From Mycobacterium numidiamassiliense (GTDB taxonomy: Bacteria; Actinomycetota; Actinomycetes; Mycobacteriales; Mycobacteriaceae), in contig NZ_FUEZ01000004.1 in the NCBI RefSeq assembly GCF_900157365.1, forward strand, positions 4,370,966-4,434,965: a DNA stretch of 64,000 nt, written 5' to 3'. A program made the translations under genes and the position numbers. The notes beneath the pieces are model-generated. The model saw nothing but the letters and a program-made list of their open reading frames with translations, had not been told where the DNA came from and ran no database searches. Below are positions 26,987 through 35,871 of this stretch, piece by piece (within the stretch, counting starts at the first letter, position 1; each line of letters opens with the position of its first letter).

Positions 26987-27958
26987 CTATCTTGACCAGT
27001 ACGTCAGCATCGCTTCATTGCTGAGTACCGTCGGTCCTTGTGTGATGACCAATTCATGGGGTGACACTGAATATTGGACGCCATTGTTGCTTGCGATAAA
27101 TGCTGCACCTGTCCTCGCAGGATCTGCGACTTCAACCGAGAGGTTGTTCTGTAACCCGAACCCTTTGTAGTACAGCCGCCCGACGCCGGTCTGGCAGATG
27201 ACAATTAGCGAGTCAGCGGTGCGAGCGATGACGATTGCAGGGTTGGTGTAGTTGCAACGTGCTCCTGAGTAGCCGATGAAACCTTGGGCGTCAGCATCCG
27301 GTGGTAGCGCCGCCGTGCTCGGCGCAGGAGGCGGTACGGCGCTCGGCATTGTCGATGCACGGCCGGGAAAAGAAACTTCGGTATGAACGGGTGAAGGTGA
27401 AATGCTAAACCCGAATTGTTCCAGCGGTGCGAGCTGTTCCGGCGCGTTGGATGCGACTTGTGCGGGCGGGTGCTCGACGCAAGCCGATGCTCCGATTAAC
27501 CACAACGTAGTGTCACTTGCTGCCCTGGTTGCGTAAGCCATCATCGGAAAGTTCAACCTGGCAAAGTTAGCGATATCGGTCTGTCGCGCAGACGCTGATG
27601 AATAGTTGCCAATGTCGATCGAGAGGTCGTAGTCGCATCCCCCCTGCGTTTCGGGGGCATAAATTGAGCAGAAACTAACAGCGGACGCCCCGGGCAGTGG
27701 CATGAACTGGACGGGTCGTAAGCGAAGCAGCGTATAGATGCCGCGAGGTTTTCCGTCCGGTGTGCTGGGGTTGTTACAGATACTTGCGGCCCAGTCGTTC
27801 ACCGTCGAATGATCAAACCCAGCAGAGGGCGGGCCAGGGTGACCCGGCGGCGCGCCATCATGTCTGTGCGACGCACAACCCGCGACAATCGTCGTTGCCG
27901 CGATCAGCAGCGAAATACTTGTGCAAACCGAGGTGATGGTGATGGGCAAGCGCCGCAT
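26987..27958 (-). CDS. Putative lipoprotein of unknown function
   Basis: 323 residues from ATG 27958, preceded by GGGGAAGG. A signal peptide ends in a lipobox (TTIVAGC), predicting lipid attachment at the outer face of the membrane. The mature part has a domain with paired cysteines (SICNNPS, FCSIYAP, GGCDYD, SACVEHP), a proline linker, and a beta-rich C-terminal domain (GFIGYSGARCNYTNPAI ... QTGVGRLYYKGFG). Its C-terminal domain type recalls extracytoplasmic sensor regions of mycobacterial kinases, but I do not assign a family. Confidence 0.65.
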   Translation of the reverse strand: MRRLPITITSVCTSISLLIAATTIVAGCASHRHDGAPPGHPGPPSAGFDHSTVNDWAASICNNPSTPDGKPRGIYTLLRLRPVQFMPLPGASAVSFCSIYAPETQGGCDYDLSIDIGNYSSASARQTDIANFARLNFPMMAYATRAASDTTLWLIGASACVEHPPAQVASNAPEQLAPLEQFGFSISPSPVHTEVSFPGRASTMPSAVPPPAPSTAALPPDADAQGFIGYSGARCNYTNPAIVIARTADSLIVICQTGVGRLYYKGFGLQNNLSVEVADPARTGAAFIASNNGVQYSVSPHELVITQGPTVLSNEAMLTYWSR

Positions 27959-28349
27959 AATCCTTCCCCAGGGCAGACTCAACCTTCCAGCGTGGAGGCT
28001 AATCTGGGCCAGCCCATTACGTGACGCTTTCGTTCCCTTGGTCCGCCTAAGGCGGCTTGCAGCCCCTGCCAGGACTGCCGACCGGGCTCGAGCGGCCACT
28101 CGGCCAGCCCCAAGCCTCCCGGAGGCGAGACTTGGCCGTCTTCCTGCGCTGTGGGGTGCTAGTGATCTTCGGCGGCCGTCGTTGCTAAGTGAGCGGAAGC
28201 GATCTGGTCAGCGGTGCGATGCCGAACTGTTCCAACGTGGCGGGGCCATTTGGCTGCTGCTCAAGGACTTTTGGCACTAGTTGCGCGGCAGCATTCGCGT
28301 CTTAGCTTGCCGTAGAAGCAGTGCTGCCTTCTACCGGGTTGGGGCGTCG

Positions 28350-28835
28350 ATGATGACAAGCACCGCCACCACCACACGCTCGCCCATTCGAGTTCTGTCA
28401 ATAGGCTTTTTAGTACTGATGGTTGCCATGGTTGGCTATGCTCTGCTGTCGGCGCCGACTTCTCATGCGAGTGTTCATCAGGATCAAGAGTTCTACTGGC
28501 TGTTAACCGAACCGGATCAGGATAATCCTATGGCGATTTGGGATTTTCCACTCGTTAGGTCGCAGGGCATTCAGGATTGCCGGGAAATGGATTTTGGCGA
28601 AACGCCGATGCAGGCACTCTATCATTTGGATCGCAGACATGGCGGGCCGTATATGTTTGAAGATGCTAACGGCATTTCTTCTGCGGCTACAGTCATTTAC
28701 TGTCCCTGGCACGGAAGTTGGCCGGATATGCCTGGGGGTCCACAAGAACGTACGGAATCGCGGCCCGTAAATCCACTTCCTGTATATCCGCCACTTATGT
28801 GGTCGCCGGGCGGTGGCCCTGCTAGTGGTGTCTAA
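28350..28835 (+). CDS. Exported DUF732-like protein
   Basis: 161 residues. The N-terminal membrane/signal segment (VLSIGFLVLMVAMVGYALLS) with a cleavage-like ASA/ASV site is followed by a DUF732-like part (DQEFYWLLTEPDQDN; IQDCREMDFGETPMQALYHL; ATVIYCPW) with the two family cysteines. A proline-rich tail follows. Local base composition is clearly more AT-rich than the core genes, which fits acquired cargo. Confidence 0.65.
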   Translation: MMTSTATTTRSPIRVLSIGFLVLMVAMVGYALLSAPTSHASVHQDQEFYWLLTEPDQDNPMAIWDFPLVRSQGIQDCREMDFGETPMQALYHLDRRHGGPYMFEDANGISSAATVIYCPWHGSWPDMPGGPQERTESRPVNPLPVYPPLMWSPGGGPASGV

Positions 28836-28915
28836 ATCGCCAGCGGCGCACCGGGTCGCCTTAACCATCGGTACAAATGTATAACTGATCTAAAAGAACG
28901 GAGATAAAGCCCAGC

Positions 28916-29146
28916 GTGATAATCAAGAAACTCATTGCTAACAGCGTTTTTGTTGTAGCCGCCGTCGTAGGAGCACCGGCAGTCGGCGCCGATCCGATCG
29001 GGCAGGGCGGCGGGGTTTGCACCGATCCGCAGTGTCCTCCACCAGTTCGTGTATTCATGTCGCCGGATACTGCGACCAGCCTAAAGCAGGCCAAGCAGCA
29101 GCAAGAAGAGATGCAGAACTCGCAGAACCTGCTTCCCAGTCCTTAG
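28916..29146 (+). CDS. Small exported protein
   Basis: 76 residues from GTG 28916. Signal peptide (IANSVFVVAAVVGAPAVGA-D), then a short mature part with CTDPQCPPPVR and a glutamine-rich tail. No family recognised. Confidence 0.5.
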   Translation: MIIKKLIANSVFVVAAVVGAPAVGADPIGQGGGVCTDPQCPPPVRVFMSPDTATSLKQAKQQQEEMQNSQNLLPSP

Positions 29147-29359
29147 AACAAGAACCTCGTGATATGTCCCCCGCAAGAGCACACCCGGTAACCAACAAAG
29201 GCAGCCGGCCGCGAGCCGGGCGATGCCCCGCTTTCCCGATCCCTCATCCGCGCGACGACGTGCCTCTAGCACAAGGACCTTGGCCCCTAGGTCGGGGCGT
29301 TGTGTGCGATTAGCGTCACCATCCACAGCAAAGTCAGCATCGACACCGGGATATGGCGC

Positions 29360-29641
29360 ATGATTCGTGGACTGCTTGTCGCGATAGCGATCGCAGTCGC
29401 AACCATCGGCGCGGCTTTAATTCCACATAGCGCTGGCTCTGGCACCTCGCCGTTCCTGACTACGAGCTGTCTGCCAGTAGATTACGCGGTCCCCTCGGAC
29501 ATACACTGCAACCCTCCGACCCCACTACCGGGGGATACGTATCAGTGCAGAGACGGCTGCTTTTCTGACAGCAAAACTTCCCAGGGGGCGTGTTCTCACC
29601 ACGGCGGCATCGACCATCCAGTCAATCGGGGCAATGAGTAG
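29360..29641 (+). CDS. Exported DUF3761-type protein
   Basis: 93 residues from ATG 29360. Signal peptide (GLLVAIAIAVATIGAALIP), then a cysteine-rich mature part with CRDGCFSDSKTSQGACSHHG, the signature of DUF3761. It overlaps the next gene (HNH-like exported protein) by 8 bp, so the two are co-translated and probably functionally linked. Confidence 0.7.
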   Translation: MIRGLLVAIAIAVATIGAALIPHSAGSGTSPFLTTSCLPVDYAVPSDIHCNPPTPLPGDTYQCRDGCFSDSKTSQGACSHHGGIDHPVNRGNE

Positions 29642-30203
29642 CACGGCAATCGTCATCGCAACCACCCTTACAGTGACCAGCTCGGCTCTGCTCATCGGTG
29701 CGGTCGGCACTGCGGCTGCTGATGTGCCGGTCGGGCCAGGTCCTACCTACTACACCGTGCAGACCCAGCCCACGCCTGGGGCCTGCCATAACCGCTCGGC
29801 CGCTACCGGGCAGACCCTGCCCGACCCGATCTGCACCCCCAGTGCGATCAGTCCGAAAGTGACCCAAGACACGCTCGCCACAACGATCTGCAGAACCGGC
29901 TACACCAAGTCAATCCGGCCGCCGGCTTCCATTACCGAGATCGAAAAGCGCGAAAACGCGCCGGCATACGACTACACCGGCTCGCTGAAAGACACAGAGT
30001 ACGACCACCTCGTGCCACTTGAACTCGGCGGGGACCCCAACGATCCCCGAAATCTGTGGATCGAACCCGGTGCATCCCCCAACCCGAAAGACGGCGTCGA
30101 ATCCAGGCTGCATGAGCTTGTCTGCGAAGGCAGAGTGCCGCTCGATGGGGCGCAGGAGGCCATCGCCACCGATTGGACCACGGCACGGGACACGGTCCGT
30201 TGA
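29634..30203 (+). CDS. Exported HNH-like endonuclease-fold protein
   Basis: 189 residues. An N-terminal signal peptide (TLTVTSSALLIGAVGTAAA-D) precedes a domain with YDHLVPLELGGDPNDPRNLW, an HNH-type arrangement (histidine in DH, then N-x-x-NLW), and a conserved end (GVESRLHELVCEGRVPL and AIATDW). Conserved cysteines suit an extracytoplasmic location. A secreted DNase activity is a family-based guess. Co-translated with the DUF3761 protein. Confidence 0.7.
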   Translation: MSSTAIVIATTLTVTSSALLIGAVGTAAADVPVGPGPTYYTVQTQPTPGACHNRSAATGQTLPDPICTPSAISPKVTQDTLATTICRTGYTKSIRPPASITEIEKRENAPAYDYTGSLKDTEYDHLVPLELGGDPNDPRNLWIEPGASPNPKDGVESRLHELVCEGRVPLDGAQEAIATDWTTARDTVR

Positions 30204-30383
30204 AGTAGCGCCATTGCCACCAGCTAGGGCTGGCTATGAGACCAAGGCAAGTGCCGAAAAAGGCAATGATTCGGGGCAAGATGAGACCGAGCGCGTTGCC
30301 CATTATCACCAACAACCATGGGCATCAATGCGGCTCCGTTAGAAAACCAATCCGCACCACCGTAACGCCGGTAATATTCGCGC

Positions 30384-32071
30384 ATGCCGGTGGCTAGTGG
30401 CGCAGCCTTTGCTGGGTACACCATCCTGCGGCTGCTGGGATCTGGGGGAATGGGCGAGGTCTACCTCGCCCAGCACCCCCGATTGCCTCGTCAAGACGCA
30501 CTCAAGATCCTGCCGGCAGAGGTCTCGGCGGATGGTGAGTTCCGGGAGAGGTTCCTGCGCGAGGCAGACCTGGCCTCGACACTTTTCCACCCGCACATTG
30601 TCGGTGTGCATGACCGCGGAGAATTCGACGGTCAAATGTGGATATCGATGGACTACATCGACGGCACTGATGCCGCGCAGCTGCTGCGGACTCGCTACCC
30701 AGTCGGCATGCCCGAACACGAAGTTGCCGAGATCATCACCGCGATTGCCGGCGCGTTGGACTATGCCCATAAGCGGGGTCTGCTGCATCGCGACGTCAAG
30801 CCGGCTAACATCATGCTTACCCACCGAGACGACGAGGGTAAGCAACGAATCCTGCTGAGCGACTTTGGGATTGCTCGCGGCGTCGATGACATCAGTGGAC
30901 TGACCACGACCAACATGACTGTCGGCACGGTGGCGTACACGGCGCCGGAACAGCTGCTGGGCGAGCAGATCGACGGGCGCGCCGACCAGTACGCGCTGGC
31001 CGCTACCGCTTACCACCTTTTGACGGGATCGCAGCTGTACCCTCACTCCAATCCGGCGGTCGTAATCAGCCGCCATCTCAACGCACCGGTGCCTGCTCTC
31101 TCCGACACGCGACCCGAACTGGGCAGGCTCGACCCTGTGCTCGCGGCGGGCCTGGCCAAGGATCCCGCCGATAGATTTACGCGCTGCGTAGACTTCGCCC
31201 ACGCTTCCGCCGAGCAAGCCGAGATACCCCGCCGAGCCCGGGCCGCGCCGACCGCCCCCGCTCGATTGGCCCCCAAGCAAACTCCTCGGAACAGCATTCA
31301 ATCCCGCTCAAAGCAAGGCGTCGTCGAACCCCGACTGCCGGGTGGTCCTCGAAGGCGATGGGGTATCCCGGCTGCCGCGGTGGTTGCGCTCCTTTTGGTT
31401 GGAGCCGTTGCGCTGGTGTGGCAACCGTGGCAACAGCGGCCCCTCACGACCCCACCCTCGACCCGAGTCGAATCACCTCCGGCCCCGTCGCCGCACCTAC
31501 CAGCGCAGCACCCGCGGCAACGCAGGTCATTACCGCAGTGGCGGTTGTCAACGGCCAACCTGCCAACGGTTACCTTGAAGTGCCGTCGGTGCCTTCATCG
31601 AGCCACATCACCGACGTCTTCGCTTGCGACGCATCGCCAGCGGCGGTCGACTCCGGCATTTACCGTTGTGCACCTTCCGCTGCCGGTGCCGGCGTGTGTT
31701 GGCCGTCCAATGCGGGAACTCTGTTGTGTGGCGATGATCCCTGGGACAGGGAGCTTCATCGCGTGGCCTACACGGATACGCTGCCGGCTGTGCAGCCGCC
31801 GGCGACGCCGTTGCCGTTTGGGTTGCTTCTGGATGACGGCACTGAATGCCGCCTACGCAATGGGGGCGCTTGGGGTGGCCGAGATGACGGCTTGTACCCC
31901 GCCTACGGTTGCAGCCCCGGCCAGAACATCGCTGTCCTCGAAGGGACCACCGTGCCGGCCGTCGACCGTGCTCACCCCCTGTGGACGGTCAAAGTCGGTG
32001 CATTCGGGGCAGGCCACTTCCCACCACCCCAGACGCACACCGTGACCACCGCCTGGTTTGCAGGGAACTGA
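30384..32071 (+). pseudogene. Transmembrane Ser/Thr protein kinase (Pkn-type) with frameshift before the ectodomain
   Basis: The kinase domain (about residues 10-265) is complete: glycine loop LGSGGMGEVY, lysine ALKIL, catalytic loop LLHRDVKPANIM, DFGIARG, and APEQLLGEQIDGRADQYALA. A basic linker and one membrane helix (AAAVVALLLVGAVALVW) follow. After about 31,450-31,500 coding continues in another frame with an extracytoplasmic cysteine-containing domain (VFACDASP, YRCAPSA, GVCWPSN, CGDDPWD, CRLRNGG, YGCSPGQ) ending at 32071. As read, the kinase would keep its catalytic domain and membrane anchor but lose its sensor. Confidence 0.75.
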
Positions 32072-32370
32072 AGTATCCCCCGCTCGCAGACGCGGCAAGC
32101 CACTACTGCGCTCAACAGTCGGCCGCCCAGCTCGACCCCGCCGCCTGCCGCTCTGCCAAACGCGCCGGATGATCAGCCCGGCAAAAACCCTCAACGCAAA
32201 AACCCCAACCTGAAATACTGACTGAATGCCCTCTGCCGCCATGACCGAACAGGACCCCGCCAGGAAATACTAGCGGTTACGCTTCCCTTCGCTGCGAAAC
32301 CTCAAGTGACAGAACAAAGTTACCCCAAAACCGCAGCAACGGTGAGCCAGGCGCTGATACGGTCGCCGCT
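32072..32370. other. Stretch without a clear gene
   Basis: 299 bp. An open segment to 32172 (ending in AACRSAKRAG) has no good start and is probably not a gene. Nothing else is seen. Confidence 0.4.
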
Positions 32371-32744
32371 GTGGCTAAAGACAGAGACCCCGACTGGCAA
32401 CCGCTCGATAGATTGTTGGCGGACCGCGCGCGATGCATTGCGCTGCTTAAAGATTACTTCTCTTCCCTAGACATAACCGGACGACAGGGCTACACAGGCA
32501 GCCGTTTTGAGTCGCCGTCGGGGGCGGCGACAGGCCCGATGTGGCAGGGTTGGCAAAACCGAAGTTTTCTAAAGCTAAAGTATCAACTATTATGGGCACC
32601 AACGCCTTTCCGGAGTTGGTGACCGCCGCGAGGCACCCTTCAGTGGTGGTGCTGCGCACAAGAAACAACCGAACTGCACCGAGGGTTTGTGCTGAATGTC
32701 GTGGTGTGCGACAACGGTGCCAGCGCGCCCGTCGCTCGAAATAG
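32371..32744 (+). pseudogene. Frameshifted remnant, DUF6308-like
   Basis: The first frame gives RCIALLKDYFSSLDITGRQ and YTGSRFES, resembling the N-terminus of DUF6308 proteins. Shortly after, a second frame continues with VGGGDRPDVAGLAKPKF. The expected long C-terminal part is missing. Family assignment is from memory of the YTGxxFE...GGGDRP pattern and is tentative. Confidence 0.35.
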
Positions 32745-32799
32745 GCCACCTGGGTGGCGCGGTTGCTGTTCCGACCTGGCCGTGGCTGGAGCGCGACTG

Positions 32800-33081
32800 T
32801 CAGTAGTTCTCGGGAATAGTAATACCGTTGCACATGGGGTTCTCGTGAAAGCGGACCGAGCGAAATGCCGTTACCACCAGATCATTGGCTTGGTTGTAAG
32901 TCATGTTCGGATACCGTTCGAGCATGTTGAGGGCGTAGTGGTCGTTCGGATTGTAGGGATTGACACCCATAGCCATCACGGCCAGGCAGACTTCCCTATT
33001 GATGTCATCAGCGTGCGCCGTCGGTGCGAGCCCTATGGCAAAACCTGCAGCTACCGCTGCAGTCATCACTTTCTTGCTCAT
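32800..33081 (-). CDS. Exported DUF732 protein
   Basis: 93 residues from ATG 33081 after GGGGGAACG. Signal peptide (KVMTAAVAAGFAIGLAPTAHA-D), then DUF732: REVCLAVMAMGVNPYNP, DHYALNMLERYPNMTYNQANDLV and a second cysteine in NPMCNG. Typical small secreted mycobacterial protein of unknown role. Confidence 0.75.
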   Translation of the reverse strand: MSKKVMTAAVAAGFAIGLAPTAHADDINREVCLAVMAMGVNPYNPNDHYALNMLERYPNMTYNQANDLVVTAFRSVRFHENPMCNGITIPENY

Positions 33082-33163
33082 GTTCGTTCCCCCTACGGAC
33101 TCCAACTGTCCCGCGACACCGATTATCGCTAGTACCAACGGCTAACGGCGGCGAGAGCAATTG

Positions 33164-34165
33164 TCAAGACGTGTGGATGGGTGCCGTACCGACCCAGCGG
33201 TGATAGGCGTCTACGTCGACATTATTGCCGCACACGATGGTAAGTACGTGCTGGCCGGCGAAGCGGTCAAGGTCTTCGAGGATCGCCGCGATACCGAGCG
33301 CGGCCGATGGTTCAGCGACGAGGCCGGCGCGGTCGAGGAGCATCCGCATACCGGCGATAATCGATGCCTCCTTGACCAAAACAGTGTCGTCAGCGACCAG
33401 GAGGAGGTCGTCCAGGACTTCCGGGATGGGATGACGTCCGGCGACGCTGTCAGCGATGGTGTTGGTCGTGTCGGTGGTCACGACGCGCCGTTGGCGCCAT
33501 GAGAGTGTCATCGCCGGTGCGCCCAGTGGCTGGATGCAGATCACTTCGACTTCGGGCGCCAAGGCCTTCACCACATGACCGACACCGGTGGCCAGTGCCC
33601 CTCCACCGAGAGCAATAAGGACCGCGTCGAACGACGGCACGGTGTCTACCAGTTCCAGGCCGATGGTCGCCGCGCCCTCGCAGGTTTCGATGTCCAGGCT
33701 GTCTTCGACCAGCCGGATGCCGTCGTACCGCGCGACAGCCGCCGCCCGTTCGCGCGCCATCTCGATATCGCCGTCCACCAGCTCCAATCTCGCGTCCAGT
33801 GCGCGGATGCGATCAAGCTTTGCCGCGGGCGCGAAGCGGGATGCCACCACGGTGACGTCGAGCCCCCGGCTGCGACCGGACCACGCGAGGGCTTGTCCAA
33901 GGTTGCCCGCGCTGGCGCACACTACGGCTCGCGAGCCGTTGTCGGCGAGCAGACTTGCGACGACCTCAGTGCCGCGGGCCTTGAAGCTGCCGACCGGGTT
34001 CGCCGTTTCGAGCTTGATGCTCACCGTGCACCCGAGGTCGCGCTCCAGTGCCTCGCAGAGGTACAGCGGCGTATCGAGAAATATCGGGTCGATTACTCGG
34101 CGAGCCGCCTGGATCCGAGCAGTGTCGAGGCGCGTCTGCTCCACGACACAGCAGCGTAGTGCCAC
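33164..34165 (-). CDS. PLP-dependent threonine/serine dehydratase-like enzyme
   Basis: 333 residues (GTG 34165, or GTG 34144). Fold type II PLP enzyme: the Schiff-base lysine is in PVGSFKARG, the phosphate loop is ALGGGALATGVG and CASAGNLGQALAWSG binds substrate. Family members deaminate threonine or serine to 2-oxo acids, or are racemases. No regulatory ACT domain is present, so a catabolic type is likely. It is metabolic cargo with no linked pathway genes, lying next to a transposase remnant. Confidence 0.82.
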   Translation of the reverse strand: MALRCCVVEQTRLDTARIQAARRVIDPIFLDTPLYLCEALERDLGCTVSIKLETANPVGSFKARGTEVVASLLADNGSRAVVCASAGNLGQALAWSGRSRGLDVTVVASRFAPAAKLDRIRALDARLELVDGDIEMARERAAAVARYDGIRLVEDSLDIETCEGAATIGLELVDTVPSFDAVLIALGGGALATGVGHVVKALAPEVEVICIQPLGAPAMTLSWRQRRVVTTDTTNTIADSVAGRHPIPEVLDDLLLVADDTVLVKEASIIAGMRMLLDRAGLVAEPSAALGIAAILEDLDRFAGQHVLTIVCGNNVDVDAYHRWVGTAPIHTS

Positions 34166-34263
34166 CGGGCTATTCCATCTGGTGAACGCCCGCCGACCGG
34201 GCCGTACTGGGAAGTGAGTCGCACCGACAGGAGGAATTGTCGAGACCTGTCGATTGGGGTGCT

Positions 34264-34470
34264 TCAGGCGACCTCCGTTCCGGTTGATTCGGTCGGTTCG
34301 GGTGGTCTGATGTCGATGGGGCGTTCGAGCAGTTTGCCTTTGTGGAACACCGCGCGGACCAGTGCGAACAGGTGCGAGGCGTTGACCGAGCGCCAGCGGG
34401 CCTGTGCGGCATCAATGAGCTTGTAGGCCAATCCCGGCAGCGCGGGGTCCCGGTCCTTTGGTAGCTTCTA
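34264..34470 (-). pseudogene. C-terminal remnant of an IS256-like transposase
   Basis: A 68-codon open segment ending at TGA 34264 encodes ALPGLAYKLIDAAQARWRSV and NASHLFALVRAVFHKGKLLE, which resembles the C-terminal tail of IS256-type transposases in mycobacteria. A stop codon lies just upstream, so only a tail is left. No terminal inverted repeats were found. Confidence 0.5.
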
Positions 34471-34503
34471 ACACCACCGAGCGCTGCCGCAGCTTGTGCT
34501 AGA

Positions 34504-34833
34504 TCAGACCTGTCCGAACTCGCCAATGTGTCTGGGGCAGAGGTTATACGACGCGTATTGAGAGAACAGCGCCGCGTAATAGTCCGCATTCTGTCGCCGG
34601 TCGCTGAAGGTATCCGCTACGAATCTCTGAATTGCCACGTGTGTGAGGCCCTGGTCCAGTAATGAGCACACCTCATGGCCGGCCCGTACGGTCGCGTATA
34701 CATCGCCTCCGTATCCCTCTGGCGCCACCGCCCCAATGAAGTTCAACTCATCCTTGGTCAGGAATGGATCCGCGCTCGCTGGCCCAGCCAACGCGCCGGA
34801 AACAAAAACCGACGAGACCAAGGCAAGCATCAT
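34504..34833 (-). CDS. Exported DUF732 protein
   Basis: 109 residues from ATG 34833 after GGGGAGAGC. Signal peptide (MLALVSSVFVSGALAGPASA-D), then DUF732 with AGHEVCSLLDQGLTHVAIQRF and YASYNLCPRH. Intact. Confidence 0.78.
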   Translation of the reverse strand: MMLALVSSVFVSGALAGPASADPFLTKDELNFIGAVAPEGYGGDVYATVRAGHEVCSLLDQGLTHVAIQRFVADTFSDRRQNADYYAALFSQYASYNLCPRHIGEFGQV

Positions 34834-34947
34834 TTTTGCTCTCCCCACAGCGCTAGGCTAATGCTGCCGGCAAGCGCGGTCACTGATTGCTGGCGAACTG
34901 TGCAATCGCATCGGCACCGCCGGTACCCTCGGGTGGGGCGAGATGCT

Positions 34948-35145
34948 TTACCTGCGGGATGATCCAACGGGGAGCCTTGGCACCGCACTCCCCGCTTTTT
35001 CGCTGATCTGCATTTCTTGCTCTTCGGCAGCAGCGGACCACGCGTGTTCCGCGGGCGCAGGTTCGCCACTGTCGGGAATCGCGGCGGTTTGCTCGCTCCC
35101 GCCATCCGCGACATCTGCAGCTTTCGTCGGCTCAGCGTCATCCAT
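34948..35145 (-). pseudogene. Truncated N-terminus of a DUF732-type membrane protein
   Basis: 65 residues (MDDAEPTKAADVADGGSEQT... AEHAWSAAAEEQEMQ). This acidic head ending in AxHAWS normally precedes a membrane helix and a DUF732 domain in mycobacterial proteins. Here the frame ends before any hydrophobic segment, so it is probably a broken gene. Compare the related gene at 24904-26107. Confidence 0.4.
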
Positions 35146-35544
35146 ATCTACGGCGAGACCACTTGTGCGACACCGCCGTGGCCGTGGCAGGTGTAATCCT
35201 CGCCGGGGTTCTCGCTGAATGTGTAACAGTTATCAACACAACGAGCGGTGCAGCAGACCCCATGGCGAAAACGCTTGGCTTCGAGGGGCTATCGCGTAGG
35301 CCGAGGCGACCATGACGGGCGACCGGAGCCCGATACCTGGTCCCCTGGATTGACCGAACGGGGTCAGATAAGAGACCTACGTCTCTGCGCGTACCGGGGA
35401 GCAGGCGCGCAGCATAGCCACGCACGTGCGGCCTTCATGCCACCAACAGCCGCTGACGGTGAGAAGGTTTTCGCGATTTCGGCCCGTGCCAAGTCCCGAG
35501 CGTCATACGCTTCGCGCCGATAAGAGAAAGGCTGCACAAAGGTC
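35146..35544. other. Gap without a clear gene
   Basis: 399 bp between divergent genes. No supported ORF or repeat. The ribosome-binding site of the next gene is AGAGAAAGG just before 35545. Confidence 0.4.
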
Positions 35545-35826
35545 ATGAAGGTACTCATAGTCGCCGTGGCGGCCGTAGCTGCCGCGGTGACCCTCGGCGC
35601 GGGCACCAGCCACGCCGACGACCAAAGCTTCATCGACCGGCTCCACGCCACCCAGTTCGTCATGCCCAGCACCGAAGGTTCGTATGTCAGGTTCGGGCAC
35701 ATGGTCTGCGATAAACTCCACGCCGGGGCGCAGCCGTCCGATCTGTACGGGATGTTCTCGTTGAACCAAGGCCCCAACGTCGTGGACGCCGCCCAACATG
35801 AACTGTGCCCCGACACACTTAGATGA
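35545..35826 (+). CDS. Exported DUF732 protein
   Basis: 93 residues. Signal peptide (VLIVAVAAVAAAVTLGAGTSHA-D), then a DUF732 domain: QSFIDRLHATQFV, HMVCDKLHAGAQP and HELCPDTL. Intact and closest of the set to the typical mycobacterial DUF732 form. Confidence 0.82.
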   Translation: MKVLIVAVAAVAAAVTLGAGTSHADDQSFIDRLHATQFVMPSTEGSYVRFGHMVCDKLHAGAQPSDLYGMFSLNQGPNVVDAAQHELCPDTLR

Positions 35827-35871
35827 GTCATCGCTCCTTTGTGCCGCCTGCATTGTGAGGCCCGCCCACTA

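Noticed and set aside
32072..32172. Open segment after the kinase gene
   Set aside because: No start codon with a ribosome-binding site and no recognisable product.
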